DNA of 64,000 nucleotides from Pseudoalteromonas sp. NC201. GTDB lineage: Bacteria; Pseudomonadota; Gammaproteobacteria; Enterobacterales; Alteromonadaceae. The DNA is taken from contig NZ_CP022523.1 in the NCBI RefSeq assembly GCF_002850255.1, forward strand, positions 630,486 to 694,485, in the 5' to 3' direction. Positions 53,034 to 62,912 of the stretch are shown piece after piece. The notes below the pieces were generated by a model. That model was given only the letters and a program-made list of their open reading frames with translations, searched no databases and had not been told where the DNA came from. The translations under genes and the position numbers were made by a program. Numbering within the stretch: position 1 is the first letter of the stretch; every line of letters starts with the position of its first letter.

Positions 53034-54146
53034 ATGAAACTACCCACCCTAGCTTTAACCCCTATTGCTGCTGCAGTGTTTACTTTTAATGTCAGTGCGA
53101 TAGGCCATGACCATAATAACCAACACGCGATTTTATTCCCTGGTGAAACGGCTCAACTCGAAGTTGAACCATCAGCAAAGCACTCGCTAAAAATCGGCCA
53201 AAAAATCAATAACCTTTATGAACGCCAGTTTGATGACAGTAAATTCACTGTACAGAAATTGGGTAAAAATACCTACTGGATCGGAGTAAATTACTACAAC
53301 GCTACCGTTGTGGTGTCCAAAGACTCGGTGTTGCTGATTGACCCTCTTGGTGATGGTCGTATTGATGCGCTGTTTCGAGGTATTCAATCCATCACCAATA
53401 AGCCGATCACTGCTATTATGTACTCTCATTATCACCTAGATCATGTAGGTGGAGGTAATCAACTTATTGGCTTAATTAAGAAAAATTACCCAAGGGTGGG
53501 GCGTGTCCGTGTTATCGCGAGTCAAACCGTTGCTGACAAGATCAACCTTCACGCTGAATTGAACGAAAACGGTGTGAGAACCCCTAAAGTTCCTGCACCA
53601 AATGAAGTGTACGATTTGAAAAGAACTAGAACGGTCAAATTTGGCTCAATAAGGCTGAAGATGATGGCACCAGAAGGTTCTGGTCACACACCGGATAACA
53701 CGATGATTCTAATTCCAAGCGATCGCGTGCTGCATTTCGCTGACATGATTAACCCTGATCAGCTGCCGTTTTACAATTTTGCGGGAGCGGAAGATTTCCA
53801 TGGTTACGAAGTGGATCTACAAAATCTTCTGAGGAAACCGCTCAGTAAGCACTGGAACTTTATTAATGGCGGTCATGGCAATATAGGTTCAAAAAAGGAC
53901 GTAAAAGATCTGTTGGAATACATTGCTGATGTTAGAACGGAAGTCGGTAAACAATTAGAAGTTGCGCCCTACACCCCAGTTTTTAGTGACGGCAACCACT
54001 TCATTTGGTTTAAACGCTGGCAAGAAGAGATCATCAATAATGTGCATTCCGAGCTAGCGAACAAATATGGGCACATGTATGGTTTCGATTCAGGTGCGGT
54101 GGAAACCCACGCAGCCATCATTTTGGCTGATATGATTGATCATTAA
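53034..54146 (+). CDS. Secreted metallo-beta-lactamase-fold hydrolase
   Basis: Hydrolase of 370 residues with a signal peptide (LALTPIAAAVFTFNVSA). It has a full binuclear metal set: SHYHLDHVGG (His132, His134, Asp136, His137), GSGHTPDN, FADMINPD and NGGHGNIG. The substrate is unknown; the N-terminal YWIGVNYYNATVVV and wide length suggest a quinohemoprotein-associated or lactonase-like group rather than a true beta-lactamase. GAGGAGA precedes the ATG. The divergent LysR gene and the palindrome point to inducible expression. Confidence 0.85.
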   Translation: MKLPTLALTPIAAAVFTFNVSAIGHDHNNQHAILFPGETAQLEVEPSAKHSLKIGQKINNLYERQFDDSKFTVQKLGKNTYWIGVNYYNATVVVSKDSVLLIDPLGDGRIDALFRGIQSITNKPITAIMYSHYHLDHVGGGNQLIGLIKKNYPRVGRVRVIASQTVADKINLHAELNENGVRTPKVPAPNEVYDLKRTRTVKFGSIRLKMMAPEGSGHTPDNTMILIPSDRVLHFADMINPDQLPFYNFAGAEDFHGYEVDLQNLLRKPLSKHWNFINGGHGNIGSKKDVKDLLEYIADVRTEVGKQLEVAPYTPVFSDGNHFIWFKRWQEEIINNVHSELANKYGHMYGFDSGAVETHAAIILADMIDH

Positions 54147-54152
54147 GTTCAC

Positions 54153-54177
54153 TCGGCGCGCTAAGCGCCGATTTTTT
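54153..54177 (+). terminator. Intrinsic terminator after the metallo-hydrolase
   Basis: TCGGCGC, 5-base loop, GCGCCGA, then TTTTTT. Located 6 bases after the stop codon. Confidence 0.88.
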
Positions 54178-54374
54178 GTGCTCCAACTAAATTGAAGAAC
54201 TGGCTCTCTACCTATTACACATGGCCAGTCAGATAAATTATCAACCATATTTGTCTACACGAGGGTCTCTAGTACCTGAAACTAATTTACAAATTGTCTG
54301 GTGAAAACACTGCGGGCATGTGGTGCGAAAACGCATGTTAGCTATATTTTGACCTTAGTAGATGTGCAGCACGA

Positions 54375-54404
54375 ATAAAAAACAGGGCCTAAATCAGGCC
54401 CTGT
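54375..54404 (-). terminator. Intrinsic terminator of katG
   Basis: On the minus strand AACAGGGCCT, loop, AGGCCCTGTT followed by TTTT. A perfect 10-base stem 19 bases beyond the katG stop codon. Confidence 0.85.
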
Positions 54405-54422
54405 TTGCTCTACTTAATTGGT

Positions 54423-56645
54423 TTATTTTAAGTCAAAGCGGTCTAGTTGCATTACCTTCACCCAAGCGGCGATAAAATCGTCTACAAACTTCTGTTTGGC
54501 ATCGTCCGATGCATAGACTTCGGTAATTGCGCGAAGCTCAGAGTTAGAACCAAAGATTAAATCAACTGGTGTTGCCGTCCATTTTATCTCTCCAGTTTTA
54601 CGGTCACGGCCTTCGTATAAGCCTTCTTGCCCCTCTACCTTTGACCATTTAGTCGACATATCTAGCAGGTTAACAAAGAAGTCGTTGCTCAACTGACCTG
54701 GTTTGTCAGTAAATACACCGTGCTCTGCGCCTTTGTAGTTTGCGTCTAAGCTACGTAGGCCGCCTAATAGTACCGTCATTTCAGGTACAGATAAGTCCAG
54801 CATATTGGCTTTGTCTACTAACATTTCAGTTGGTGACATAAACGCTTCATCACTGTAATAGTTACGGAACGCGTCTGCCTTTGGCTCCAGATAGCTAAAT
54901 GATAAGACGTCCGTTTGTGCTTGTGAGGCATCGGTACGGCCCGGTTTAAACGCTACATTTACTTTGTAACCTGCGTCGTTTGCGGCTTTTTCAACTGCTG
55001 CAGAACCACCTAACACAATCAAGTCGGCAATAGAGACTGCTTTTTTGCCAGCGCGCTTATTAAAGCGGGTTTGAATGTCCGTCAATGTAGCTAGCACTTT
55101 GTTTACTTCGTCAGGGTTGTTTACCTCCCAACTTACCTGAGGCTCGAGGCGTAAACGGCCACCGTTTGCACCACCACGCATATCAGTAACACGGTGGCTA
55201 GATGCTGCCGACCATGCCGTTCTGATCAGTTCTTGCTTTGTTAGACCTGAGTTCAAGATTGATTTTTTCAGTGCGCTGATGTCCTTGTTATCAATCATCT
55301 TGTAATTCGCTTTTGGAATTGGATCTTGCCAAGTCAGTACTTCGCTTGGTACTTCTGAACCCACATAACGGGCTCTTGGACCCATATCACGGTGGGTCAA
55401 TTTGAACCAAGCCTTCGCGAACGCCAACTCATATTGCTTTGGATCTTTGCGGAAGCGTTCAATAACCTTACGGTATTCAGGGTCAAATTTTAATGCCAAA
55501 TCCGTGGTGAACATTATTGGTGCGTGGCGTTTACCTTCAATGTGGGCGTCTGGCACTAGGTTTGCCGCAGCTTTGTTGTCAGGGATCCATTGGGTCGCGC
55601 CTGCTGGGCTTTTTGTCATTACCCAGTTGAAGTTCATTAGGTTGTCGAGATAATTGGTTGACCATTGAGTTGGTGTGACCGTCCAAGCCCCTTCTAAACC
55701 GCTTGTTGTGGTGTCTGCACCTTTACCCGTGCCGCATTTATTTTTCCAACCTAGGCCTTGTGCTTCAATCTCTGCTGCGGCTGGTTCTTTACCCACACAA
55801 TCAGACGGCTTTTTCGCGCCATGTGCTTTACCAAAGGTGTGACCACCCGCGATAAGTGCGACCACTTCTTCGTCGTTCATGGCCATGCGACCAAATGACA
55901 TGCGAATATCTTTTGCGGCAAGTAATGGGTCTGGTTTACCGTGTGGGCCTTCAGGGTTGACATAAATAAGTCCCATTTCAACTGCTGCCAATGGGCCCTT
56001 TAGTTTACCTTTTTTGTCACGACGCTCGTCTTTTAAGAAAGCATCTTCTGGCCCCCAATAAACTAAATCAGGTTCCCAATCGTCTTGACGGCCACCGGCG
56101 AAACCAAAGGTCTTAAAGCCCATTGATTCAAGCGCAACGTTGCCTGCTAAGACCATTAAGTCTGCCCACGATAGGCTACGGCCGTATTTTTGTTTAATCG
56201 GCCACAATAATCGTCTTGCTTTGTCTAAGTTCGCGTTATCAGGCCAGCTGTTTAACGGATCGAAACGTTGTTGGCCACCTGCCGAGCCACCACGGCCATC
56301 GTGTACACGATAGACCCCAGCGCTATGCCATGCCATACGGATCATAAAGGGACCATAATGACCCCAGTCGGCAGGCCACCAGTCTTGCGAATCAGTGAGT
56401 GTTTGCTCAATGTCTTTTTTGACTTGCTTAAGATCTAGTTTGCTAAATTCAGCGGCATAGTCAAAGCTTGCGCCATAAGGGTTGGATTCTGGGCTGTGTT
56501 GTCTTAATGGGCTTAGGTTTAGTTGTTCTGGCCACCAAAATTGGTTGGTTTTCGCTTCGCTCATTGCAGCAAAGCTCGGGGCTGATAGCGTTGTTGTTAC
56601 TGCGAGCGCTACGGCAGACAACATCGTTCTAGATTTTCTATTCAT
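54423..56645 (-). CDS. katG: Catalase-peroxidase with signal peptide
   Basis: Bifunctional heme catalase-peroxidase of 740 residues with both KatG halves. The distal site is Arg103, Trp106, His107 in [13 protein letters not shown], the proximal histidine is in [10 protein letters not shown], and the Met-Tyr-Trp crosslink tyrosine is in [11 protein letters not shown]. Unlike most KatG it begins with a signal peptide ([19 protein letters not shown]), so it is likely periplasmic, as in the KatP type. It would remove external hydrogen peroxide before it enters the cell. The ATG at 56645 is preferred over an upstream start because it opens the signal peptide. Confidence 0.95.
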   Translation of the reverse strand: MNRKSRTMLSAVALAVTTTLSAPSFAAMSEAKTNQFWWPEQLNLSPLRQHSPESNPYGASFDYAAEFSKLDLKQVKKDIEQTLTDSQDWWPADWGHYGPFMIRMAWHSAGVYRVHDGRGGSAGGQQRFDPLNSWPDNANLDKARRLLWPIKQKYGRSLSWADLMVLAGNVALESMGFKTFGFAGGRQDDWEPDLVYWGPEDAFLKDERRDKKGKLKGPLAAVEMGLIYVNPEGPHGKPDPLLAAKDIRMSFGRMAMNDEEVVALIAGGHTFGKAHGAKKPSDCVGKEPAAAEIEAQGLGWKNKCGTGKGADTTTSGLEGAWTVTPTQWSTNYLDNLMNFNWVMTKSPAGATQWIPDNKAAANLVPDAHIEGKRHAPIMFTTDLALKFDPEYRKVIERFRKDPKQYELAFAKAWFKLTHRDMGPRARYVGSEVPSEVLTWQDPIPKANYKMIDNKDISALKKSILNSGLTKQELIRTAWSAASSHRVTDMRGGANGGRLRLEPQVSWEVNNPDEVNKVLATLTDIQTRFNKRAGKKAVSIADLIVLGGSAAVEKAANDAGYKVNVAFKPGRTDASQAQTDVLSFSYLEPKADAFRNYYSDEAFMSPTEMLVDKANMLDLSVPEMTVLLGGLRSLDANYKGAEHGVFTDKPGQLSNDFFVNLLDMSTKWSKVEGQEGLYEGRDRKTGEIKWTATPVDLIFGSNSELRAITEVYASDDAKQKFVDDFIAAWVKVMQLDRFDLK

Positions 56646-56944
56646 GGGGTTTTCCCTCGTAATTAAAGTGTGTCTCAAACTGCGTGTTAAACTTTAGTTC
56701 ACAAATTAAAAAGAGAAAATCCAGAAAAACAAATTGGTATGTTCGGAAAAATAAATCGATAAAAAATCTAATTTATCAAAGTGTTATATTTATTTTCTAT
56801 AGCAAGAATATTTTTGAAGTAAAACTTTAATCTAGTCTTTTGCAATAATTGGCTTAAAACAGAAAGCTTGTAAGATCATATTGAATTTTGGTAGCTAGCT
56901 AGGTGCGCAAAGATAGTGCTTAATAGTCTCGTAATTGTATTGGG
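56646..56944. other. A/T-rich upstream region of katG
   Basis: About 300 bases between katG and the methyltransferase terminator. It is A/T-rich with several TTTAT stretches and should hold the katG promoter. I saw no clear OxyR-like spacing or other palindrome. Confidence 0.45.
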
Positions 56945-56984
56945 TATGAAAAAATATACGGCGGAGTAATGAGTCCTACTCCGC
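56945..56984 (-). terminator. Terminator overlapping the methyltransferase stop
   Basis: On the minus strand GCGGAGTA, 8-base loop, TACTCCGC. The 3' side is followed within 5 bases by TTTTTT. The hairpin spans the stop codon of the methyltransferase gene. Confidence 0.75.
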
Positions 56985-57749
56985 TTTATTCGCCAATATT
57001 GAAAATAGCAATGGAACTTGATGCCCTTTACTCAATAACTGAAAGCCTTGTCCAGACACTGCCTCTAAACCTTCAAAGCAGTTATATGGACTAAAAGGGT
57101 GCTCATCGAAGTGGGTAATTGTAAGACCAGCTTGCATTAAGGACTGCATCACTTCGGCGATTGAGTGTGGCCAAGTCGCAATGGTTTGTTTGCTATCTTG
57201 GTGGTTCTCAGTATAGGTTGATTCTTCGCTAATATCCGGCTGAGTTTGTGGGAAATAAGGGTAACCCAAATGAAGGTCAATGCTTGGGTGAAACTCCACG
57301 AAACAAAACTGACCGCCGGGCTTCAAAGCACAGGCAATAGTGGCAGCCCACTGAGATAAATCTTGTAACCAGCAGATGGTGCCATAGGATGCAAAGACAA
57401 TGTCGAATTGTGTGGTATTCTCAAGCCCAAATTGCGCGATATCCTGACAGATAAAACTGGCATCAAGCCCAGTTTGCTGAGCCAATGTATTTGCTCGGGT
57501 AATGGCTTCTGTCGAAAAGTCGACACCTGTTACCTTAGCCCCCAGCCTTGCGAATGACAGGCTATCTAAGCCGAAGTGACATTGTAGGTGAAGCAGACTC
57601 TTGCCTGATACATCACCAAGTAGCTCACATTCAATGGGATTGAGCGAAGAGGTACCTTGCAAAAAGCGATTGACGTCATAAAACTCAGAGTCAAAATGTG
57701 CCTTGGCTCGTTCTTCCCATGCCGCACGATTGAGAGAGACATAATCCAT
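56976..57749 (-). CDS. Class I SAM-dependent methyltransferase
   Basis: Protein of 257 residues with a Rossmann SAM fold: motif I LLHLQCHFGLDSLSFARLGA, acidic motif II VTGVDFS, motif III FDIVFASYGTICWL and post III LKPGGQFCFVEFHP. The ATG at 57749 has AGGGA 7 bases upstream and starts the family-typical MDYVSLNRAAWEERA. The substrate is unknown; CHFGLDSL-type enzymes act on small molecules. A terminator overlaps its stop codon, so it is the last gene of its unit. Confidence 0.85.
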   Translation of the reverse strand: MDYVSLNRAAWEERAKAHFDSEFYDVNRFLQGTSSLNPIECELLGDVSGKSLLHLQCHFGLDSLSFARLGAKVTGVDFSTEAITRANTLAQQTGLDASFICQDIAQFGLENTTQFDIVFASYGTICWLQDLSQWAATIACALKPGGQFCFVEFHPSIDLHLGYPYFPQTQPDISEESTYTENHQDSKQTIATWPHSIAEVMQSLMQAGLTITHFDEHPFSPYNCFEGLEAVSGQGFQLLSKGHQVPLLFSILANKAE

Positions 57750-57851
57750 ATTGAATTCCCTATTTTTGTGGATTTTCTTTAACAATAAACAAGTTAGATA
57801 AATTAGTAAAGAAACCGAGGCAAGGCTGCCCCGGCTTGGTTGGGATCCTGT

Positions 57852-59870
57852 TTATTTCTTCGGATCGTGCTTGTCGAACCACCACTGAATATAAGCCACT
57901 TTGTTTAGCAGGTTGGATGGCCTTTTGGTGATTCCGTGTGAGGCATCTGGAATTCTGACCATAGCTGTTTCTACACCTTGTAGCTTAAGCGCCTGATAAT
58001 ACTGCTCGGTTTCTGAAATTGGCGTACGATAATCCGCTTCACCTGTCAGTAGCATGGTTGGGGTTTTTACATTACCCACATAGCTAATAGGCGAGCGTTT
58101 CATATAATGTTCCATGTGCTCCCATGGTTTTCCTGGGAACCAGTAGTCCGCAAAAAATGGATAGAAATCTGCAGTTAATACAAAGCTATACCAGTTAATC
58201 ACCGGCTTTGCTACGACCGCTGCTGCGAATCTATCCGTGTGACCGACAGTCCACGCAGTGAGTACGCCGCCACCTGAACCGCCCGTAACAAACAAGCGGT
58301 CTTTGTCTATATAGCCTTCGCCAATCAGGTGATCGACACCTGTCATTAGGTCGTCAAAGTCATGGCTTGGGTAGTTATGGTGGATAGTTTGAGCAAACTC
58401 TTTGCCGTAGGAGTCGCTGCCTCGTGGATTCATGTAAAGCACGACGCTGCCTTGGGCGGCAAAAAGTTGTACTTCGGCGCTAAAATGTGGGCCATAGTTT
58501 GCAACTGGGCCACCGTGGATCTCAAGTACGAGCGGATACTTTTTAGATTTATCGAACCCAGGAGGGTAGGCGACCCAAGCTTGAATTGGCAGTTGATCAT
58601 GTGTCGACTTTAGCCAAACTTCTGCAACTTTTGCCAGTGTTTTATCGCCAAGGGCATCTTCGTTAAGCTTTGTAATTGGTCTTGGCTCGCCGCGTTTTAC
58701 AATTGCGACATCGGCAGGGCGCTGGGTATCTGCAAGTGTAAAAGCCACTAGTCCACGATCACTGATGGCATAGTCACCACCTGAATAGGGGCGACCAAAA
58801 CTAACACTACCAATGGCATCCGTTATCTGCTCAAAACGCCCTTTTAACGGCTGGTAGCCAAGTGTGGTTTTCCCTTCACTGTCGTAACTTACATAGACAC
58901 CACGGCTGTTGGCGGCCCAAGTGACAGAGGCAAGGCTTCTATCTAAATCGGCTGCATAGGTTTTGGTTTCGCCGGATTTGAGATCTTTGACATAGAGTAG
59001 GCTATTCTCGTAATTGGTTTTTTTATCATCATAACCAAGGTAAGCCAGATAGCGGCCATTAGGTGACACCTCGGGGTGATTATCTGGGCCAACTCGGTCA
59101 GTTACCGCGGTGATTTCAAGCGAGTTTAGGTCTAGCTTATAGACTTCGCTGTTGGTTGGGTTTAACTGGTTATCCTTGTGGCGATTAGCCGAAAAATACA
59201 GTGTCTTTGCGTCATCAGCAAAACTCAGTTCGCCGCCATGATCAAAGTTGCCTGAGGTTAACTGTTTTGCATTGCCACCGTTGGCGTCAATTTTGAAAAT
59301 ATGATTAAAGCCCGGTTCGGTATAACCAGCACCGTCGGCACGATAGTATACCTCATCGATAAATACGGGTGGTTTTGCCCATTCTGCCCCTTTGGGTTTC
59401 CCTGCAACAGATACCGGTGGTGCCTTCTGGCTGGGAACAAACTGGCTAAAGTATAGGCTTTTACCATTTGGGGACCAATGCAGTCCTGATGGTCCATGGG
59501 CTAAATTGCTGATCTTGGCAATGGCACCAGTTGCTAACCATTTCACATAAATTTGGCTACTACCGTCGCGAGTAGAAACAAAAGCGATGCGATCATTACT
59601 AGGCGACAGCACAGGAGAATAATCCATGTGCAATCCAGAGGTAACTGGCTGCATTGCATTGGTAGCAAGGTCTACAGACCAGATATTACCGACTTTTCTA
59701 TCACTTTTGATATCCATGCGGTTGCGCACGAAGAAGACTTTGTCACCGTCATTGGTGATGTCAATTTGATTAGCATATTCAAGATTAAATATATCGGTTG
59801 GCTCAAGCGATGCGGCTTGCACAGTGCAAGCTGAGCTCGCAATCGCGACGCCTGCTAGAAAGTATTTCAT
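57852..59870 (-). CDS. S9 family prolyl oligopeptidase-like peptidase
   Basis: Secreted peptidase of 672 residues with a signal peptide (YFLAGVAIASSACTVQA). An N-terminal beta-propeller of PD40-like repeats (about 30-390; SPSNDRIAFVSTRDG, SPNGRYLAYLGYDD) is followed by an alpha/beta-hydrolase domain. The catalytic Ser is in TGGSGGG near 531, the Asp in GEADYRTP and the His in DASHG near the end. It resembles dipeptidyl or acylaminoacyl peptidases that trim short peptides. Cys in the signal region makes lipidation possible but not convincing. It lies 102 bases upstream of the methyltransferase gene on the same strand. Confidence 0.92.
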   Translation of the reverse strand: MKYFLAGVAIASSACTVQAASLEPTDIFNLEYANQIDITNDGDKVFFVRNRMDIKSDRKVGNIWSVDLATNAMQPVTSGLHMDYSPVLSPSNDRIAFVSTRDGSSQIYVKWLATGAIAKISNLAHGPSGLHWSPNGKSLYFSQFVPSQKAPPVSVAGKPKGAEWAKPPVFIDEVYYRADGAGYTEPGFNHIFKIDANGGNAKQLTSGNFDHGGELSFADDAKTLYFSANRHKDNQLNPTNSEVYKLDLNSLEITAVTDRVGPDNHPEVSPNGRYLAYLGYDDKKTNYENSLLYVKDLKSGETKTYAADLDRSLASVTWAANSRGVYVSYDSEGKTTLGYQPLKGRFEQITDAIGSVSFGRPYSGGDYAISDRGLVAFTLADTQRPADVAIVKRGEPRPITKLNEDALGDKTLAKVAEVWLKSTHDQLPIQAWVAYPPGFDKSKKYPLVLEIHGGPVANYGPHFSAEVQLFAAQGSVVLYMNPRGSDSYGKEFAQTIHHNYPSHDFDDLMTGVDHLIGEGYIDKDRLFVTGGSGGGVLTAWTVGHTDRFAAAVVAKPVINWYSFVLTADFYPFFADYWFPGKPWEHMEHYMKRSPISYVGNVKTPTMLLTGEADYRTPISETEQYYQALKLQGVETAMVRIPDASHGITKRPSNLLNKVAYIQWWFDKHDPKK

Positions 59871-60036
59871 GACTCATCCTGTTTCTAATTATCATTTCCA
59901 CTATGCGCCATATTGCAGCTTAATCAACTCTTTGCGGTGAACAAATTAAAAGTCTATAAAAAAGTGCTTTACCTCAACTTAGCTTGCGGTTTTATCGTTG
60001 CCAGCAGTTAACGAAATTTATAATGAAGAGGATGAT

Positions 60037-60450
60037 ATGTACTTAGAACACGTAAATTTGGTAGTTAGCGACCTAGAAGAGGTGCTTCACTTTTATCGCG
60101 CCGCATTTCCTCACTGGAAAGTTAGACGCAAAGGGCAAGGCGAGTGGTACGGCAAAGCACGAACATGGCTGCACTTTGGTGATGACTATCATTATATAGC
60201 GTTTAGCGATCACGGTGAGGGTCACAACAGAGCACTCGAAGGTCACCAAGTCGGCTTGGCACATTTTGCCTATGTGGTTCAAAGTATCGAGCGTGTCGTT
60301 AATAGGCTAACCGAAGCGGGTTATGCGGTCGATAAAGTCGGGGCGCAGCATCCACACCGAAAAAACGTTTACTTTATTGATCCAGCTGGATATGAAATTG
60401 AGTTTGTGGAATATATGAGTGATCTGCCTTCTGAGCGTAATAGTGATTAA
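60037..60450 (+). CDS. VOC (glyoxalase/bleomycin resistance) family protein
   Basis: Protein of 137 residues with the two beta-alpha-beta-beta-beta modules of the vicinal oxygen chelate fold. MYLEHVNLVVSDLEEVLHFY starts the first, VGLAHFAYVV the second, and YFIDPAGYEIEFVEYM is the C-terminal metal-binding strand. His5 and a late glutamate are likely metal ligands. The ATG at 60037 is chosen for the family start and the AGAGG upstream. The substrate is unknown. Confidence 0.86.
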   Translation: MYLEHVNLVVSDLEEVLHFYRAAFPHWKVRRKGQGEWYGKARTWLHFGDDYHYIAFSDHGEGHNRALEGHQVGLAHFAYVVQSIERVVNRLTEAGYAVDKVGAQHPHRKNVYFIDPAGYEIEFVEYMSDLPSERNSD

Positions 60451-60768
60451 CTTGCTAAGAAGCATGAGTGTTACCCATGTTATAGCTATAGCGGGTGGTT
60501 AGAATGAGGGAGATCTAGCGTTTTTAAAAACAAATGATCCGCCCTCATTTGGTGAGTACCGCTCTGTTATTACTTAACCTGAGGTTTGGATAAGGAATGA
60601 GCTAACTCATTGTTTTTTAATCACCTTAAACTATCTTCTTATCTAGCCAGAGAGTTTTAGGGATAACTAGGCAAATTTACGCACCAATAGCTGGCTATTG
60701 GAAGTGAATTCAACGCAGTTAGCGCTAAAACTGGCTGCTAGAAAGGCATTAATTATCCGAAGCTCAGG
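60451..60768. other. Intergenic region rich in hairpins
   Basis: About 318 bases between convergent genes with no credible frame. It holds several small inverted repeats: CAAATGA/TCATTTG near 60530-60555, AATGAG/CTCATT near 60597-60612, and the perfect CCAATAGC-TG-GCTATTGG at 60684-60701. One or more may be terminators, but T runs are poor. Confidence 0.45.
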
Positions 60769-61299
60769 TTACTTTAGCAACCCAAACTTTTCGTCATTTA
60801 CCCACTCACCGTTAATTTGGAAGTTATGTTTTAGCGTGCCTTCAAGCTCAAATCCTAGTTTTTTGAGTAAATGGTGAGAGGCATGATTTCCTTGGGTAAC
60901 GGTGGCGATGAGCTTGTGGTAATTACATTCGTGCAAGGCAAAATCAATGACGGCTTTAGAAGCTTCAAAGGCGTAACCCTTTCCTTGAAATTCGGGGGAA
61001 AGCATAAAACCTAACTCGGCCTGTTGAAATGGGGCCCACATACTTAAAAATCCGTGTAGCCCGATTGGGGTCGCTGTGGCCGTTTCTTCAATCACTAAGG
61101 TGAGCCAGGTGTTATCTTCTTTGTGCCACTGCCCAAGTCCGGCGCTTAAACCACGGTTAAACTTTTCACGCAGCGTAGCTTCATCGGTAATCTCACCGAT
61201 GAAACGCATGACATCTGGTTGTTGATGAAGTTCTAACCATAGCGGCCAATCTGTATTAAGTATAGGTCTTAAGGTAAGTCTTTCTGTTGTGAGCTGCAT
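60769..61299 (-). CDS. RimJ/RimL-type GNAT acetyltransferase
   Basis: Acetyltransferase of 176 residues: TERLTLRPILNTDWPLWLELHQQPDVMRFIG is the typical RimJ/RimL N-terminus, AELGFMLSPEFQGKGYAFEASKAVI the acetyl-CoA motif, and HHLLKKLGFELEGTLK the C-terminal motif. It may acetylate ribosomal proteins or small amines. It is downstream of pxpA by 62 bases on the same strand and could be the last gene of that operon. Confidence 0.9.
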   Translation of the reverse strand: MQLTTERLTLRPILNTDWPLWLELHQQPDVMRFIGEITDEATLREKFNRGLSAGLGQWHKEDNTWLTLVIEETATATPIGLHGFLSMWAPFQQAELGFMLSPEFQGKGYAFEASKAVIDFALHECNYHKLIATVTQGNHASHHLLKKLGFELEGTLKHNFQINGEWVNDEKFGLLK

Positions 61300-61361
61300 G
61301 TAAAGTCCTTTCGCTTAGTTAACTTTCACTTATTAAACATGTACGGCCAGACTATCACAAA

Positions 61362-62090
61362 TTATTGATTTATCACGTTTCTTATTTCTTCAATTAAGGC
61401 AATGCTCGCCTCGTTGTCACCGTGAACGCATAAGGTGTCGGCGCGTAAGGAAAGTGACTTCCCACTTGCAGTCGTGACACTGCCTTGCTGGTGTAATTGC
61501 TTAACTTGCGCAAGTAGTGCTGATTTGTCATGCACTGCGCCCGCTTCAGAGCGGGGAGTCAGTAAGCCTTCATCGGTGTACAGCCTATCGGCAAAGGCTT
61601 CAAAAATCAGTGATACATTATAGTCGTCGGCGAGTTGTTGGTGACTTGCTTGTTGCGCAGTGGCTAGCACCATCAACTTAAGCTCACTTGGATAGTGTGA
61701 AATGGCCTTGATAACACAGCTTAATATCCTTTGTGACTTCATCATATCGTTATAAAGTGCGCCGTGTGGCTTTACATAATTTAGTGTTAAGCCTTGCACC
61801 TTTGCCATCCCTTCAATTGCGGCAATTTGGTAATGTAAGGCGTTGATTATCTCTTGCTCAGAGAGCTGCATTGAGCGGCGGCCAAACCCTTGGCGGTCTG
61901 GATAGCTTGGATGTGCGCCAAGCGTCACTTGATGCGTGTTGACCAGCTTTAGTGTTTGCGCGAGTACATCAGGATCTCCTGCGTGAAAACCACAAGCGAC
62001 ATTGGCCATGTCGATATGTGGCATTACGTGTTCGTCTAACCCCATTTTCCAAGCGCCAAAGCTTTCACCCAAGTCGCAATTTAATAACAT
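61362..62090 (-). CDS. pxpA: 5-oxoprolinase subunit A (LamB/YcsF family)
   Basis: Protein of 242 residues of the LamB/YcsF family: LLNCDLGESFGAWKMG, HIDMANVACGFHAGDP, TLGAHPSYPDRQGFGRR and VKPHGALYNDM. PxpA with PxpB and PxpC cleaves 5-oxoproline with ATP to glutamate, a metabolite-repair reaction. The pxpB and pxpC genes usually follow, but here a GNAT gene does; they are not in the window. The DUF1445 protein upstream by 9 bases links the gene to D-glutamate/oxoproline chemistry. Confidence 0.93.
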   Translation of the reverse strand: MLLNCDLGESFGAWKMGLDEHVMPHIDMANVACGFHAGDPDVLAQTLKLVNTHQVTLGAHPSYPDRQGFGRRSMQLSEQEIINALHYQIAAIEGMAKVQGLTLNYVKPHGALYNDMMKSQRILSCVIKAISHYPSELKLMVLATAQQASHQQLADDYNVSLIFEAFADRLYTDEGLLTPRSEAGAVHDKSALLAQVKQLHQQGSVTTASGKSLSLRADTLCVHGDNEASIALIEEIRNVINQ

Positions 62091-62099
62091 GCTTATTTC

Positions 62100-62900
62100 C
62101 TACTTCGTTACTGCAAGCTCTAAATCTTGTCTATCTGTCACCAATAAATGGTGTGGACTATTCATAATACAAAACTCAGGTGCCGCTTTTGCTATGGCTA
62201 ACTGAGCTGTCAGGCTAGAACCCCAAAAAACCGGAAGCTGCCCCTCTTTACAAATCAATGGCTCGCCAAAATTAGGCTTGCTCAGATCTTTGATCCCGAC
62301 CTCATTAGGTTCACCAAAATGAAGTGGCAACGCATAGGGAAGTCGGCTCAGCGTTGCCGCTTGAATGGTACTAATAAGATTTTGCTTGGTTAATGGGCGC
62401 ATCGCCAATATTTGATTCGCCTCGTACTTATCCACAGAGTTGCAAGGCAGATTACTGATGTAGAGTGGTAAAGGCGTGGTTGGATTCGCCGATGGCGGGT
62501 TTATTCCATACTGCGCGAGTAAGTTATCAAAAGAAAGATAACTGGCAAAAGCAAAGGTAACTAAATCGTCGCGCCAGTGCTCTTCTATATTATGGCATTC
62601 TTGGGCGAGCTGGCCATGCTCTAAAATCTGATACTTGGGGAGGTGGTAGCGAATGTCTATATCTTTCCCCAAAGTGTCAAAGTTAAAATTACCCGGCTCG
62701 CTGGGCGGAATAATTAGCTTGCAAACAGATTGATTACTCTCACAAAAGCGAAAGAATGAATATGCTTCGCTTTGTGGCAAAATAATCACATTACATTGTG
62801 TGAACCCAGGCACGAACCCTTTAGTAGGGCCCGTATAATCACCATCCTTGATCAATTTTCTTATTGCATGTGGTGCACTTAAAGAAGCACTGGGATCCAT
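62100..62900 (-). CDS. D-glutamate cyclase-like protein (DUF1445/YcsI)
   Basis: Protein of 266 residues of the DUF1445 family: TKGFVPGFTQCNVIILPQSEAYSFFRFCE, LIIPPSEPGN, and FWGSSLTAQLAIAKAAPEFCI with the closing SPHHLLVTD. Mammalian and bacterial homologues interconvert D-glutamate and 5-oxoproline. It lies 9 bases upstream of pxpA, so the two should be cotranslated and act in one pathway. The ATG at 62900 has GGAGG 5 bases upstream. Confidence 0.85.
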   Translation of the reverse strand: MDPSASLSAPHAIRKLIKDGDYTGPTKGFVPGFTQCNVIILPQSEAYSFFRFCESNQSVCKLIIPPSEPGNFNFDTLGKDIDIRYHLPKYQILEHGQLAQECHNIEEHWRDDLVTFAFASYLSFDNLLAQYGINPPSANPTTPLPLYISNLPCNSVDKYEANQILAMRPLTKQNLISTIQAATLSRLPYALPLHFGEPNEVGIKDLSKPNFGEPLICKEGQLPVFWGSSLTAQLAIAKAAPEFCIMNSPHHLLVTDRQDLELAVTK

Positions 62901-62912
62901 AGATTCCTCCAA

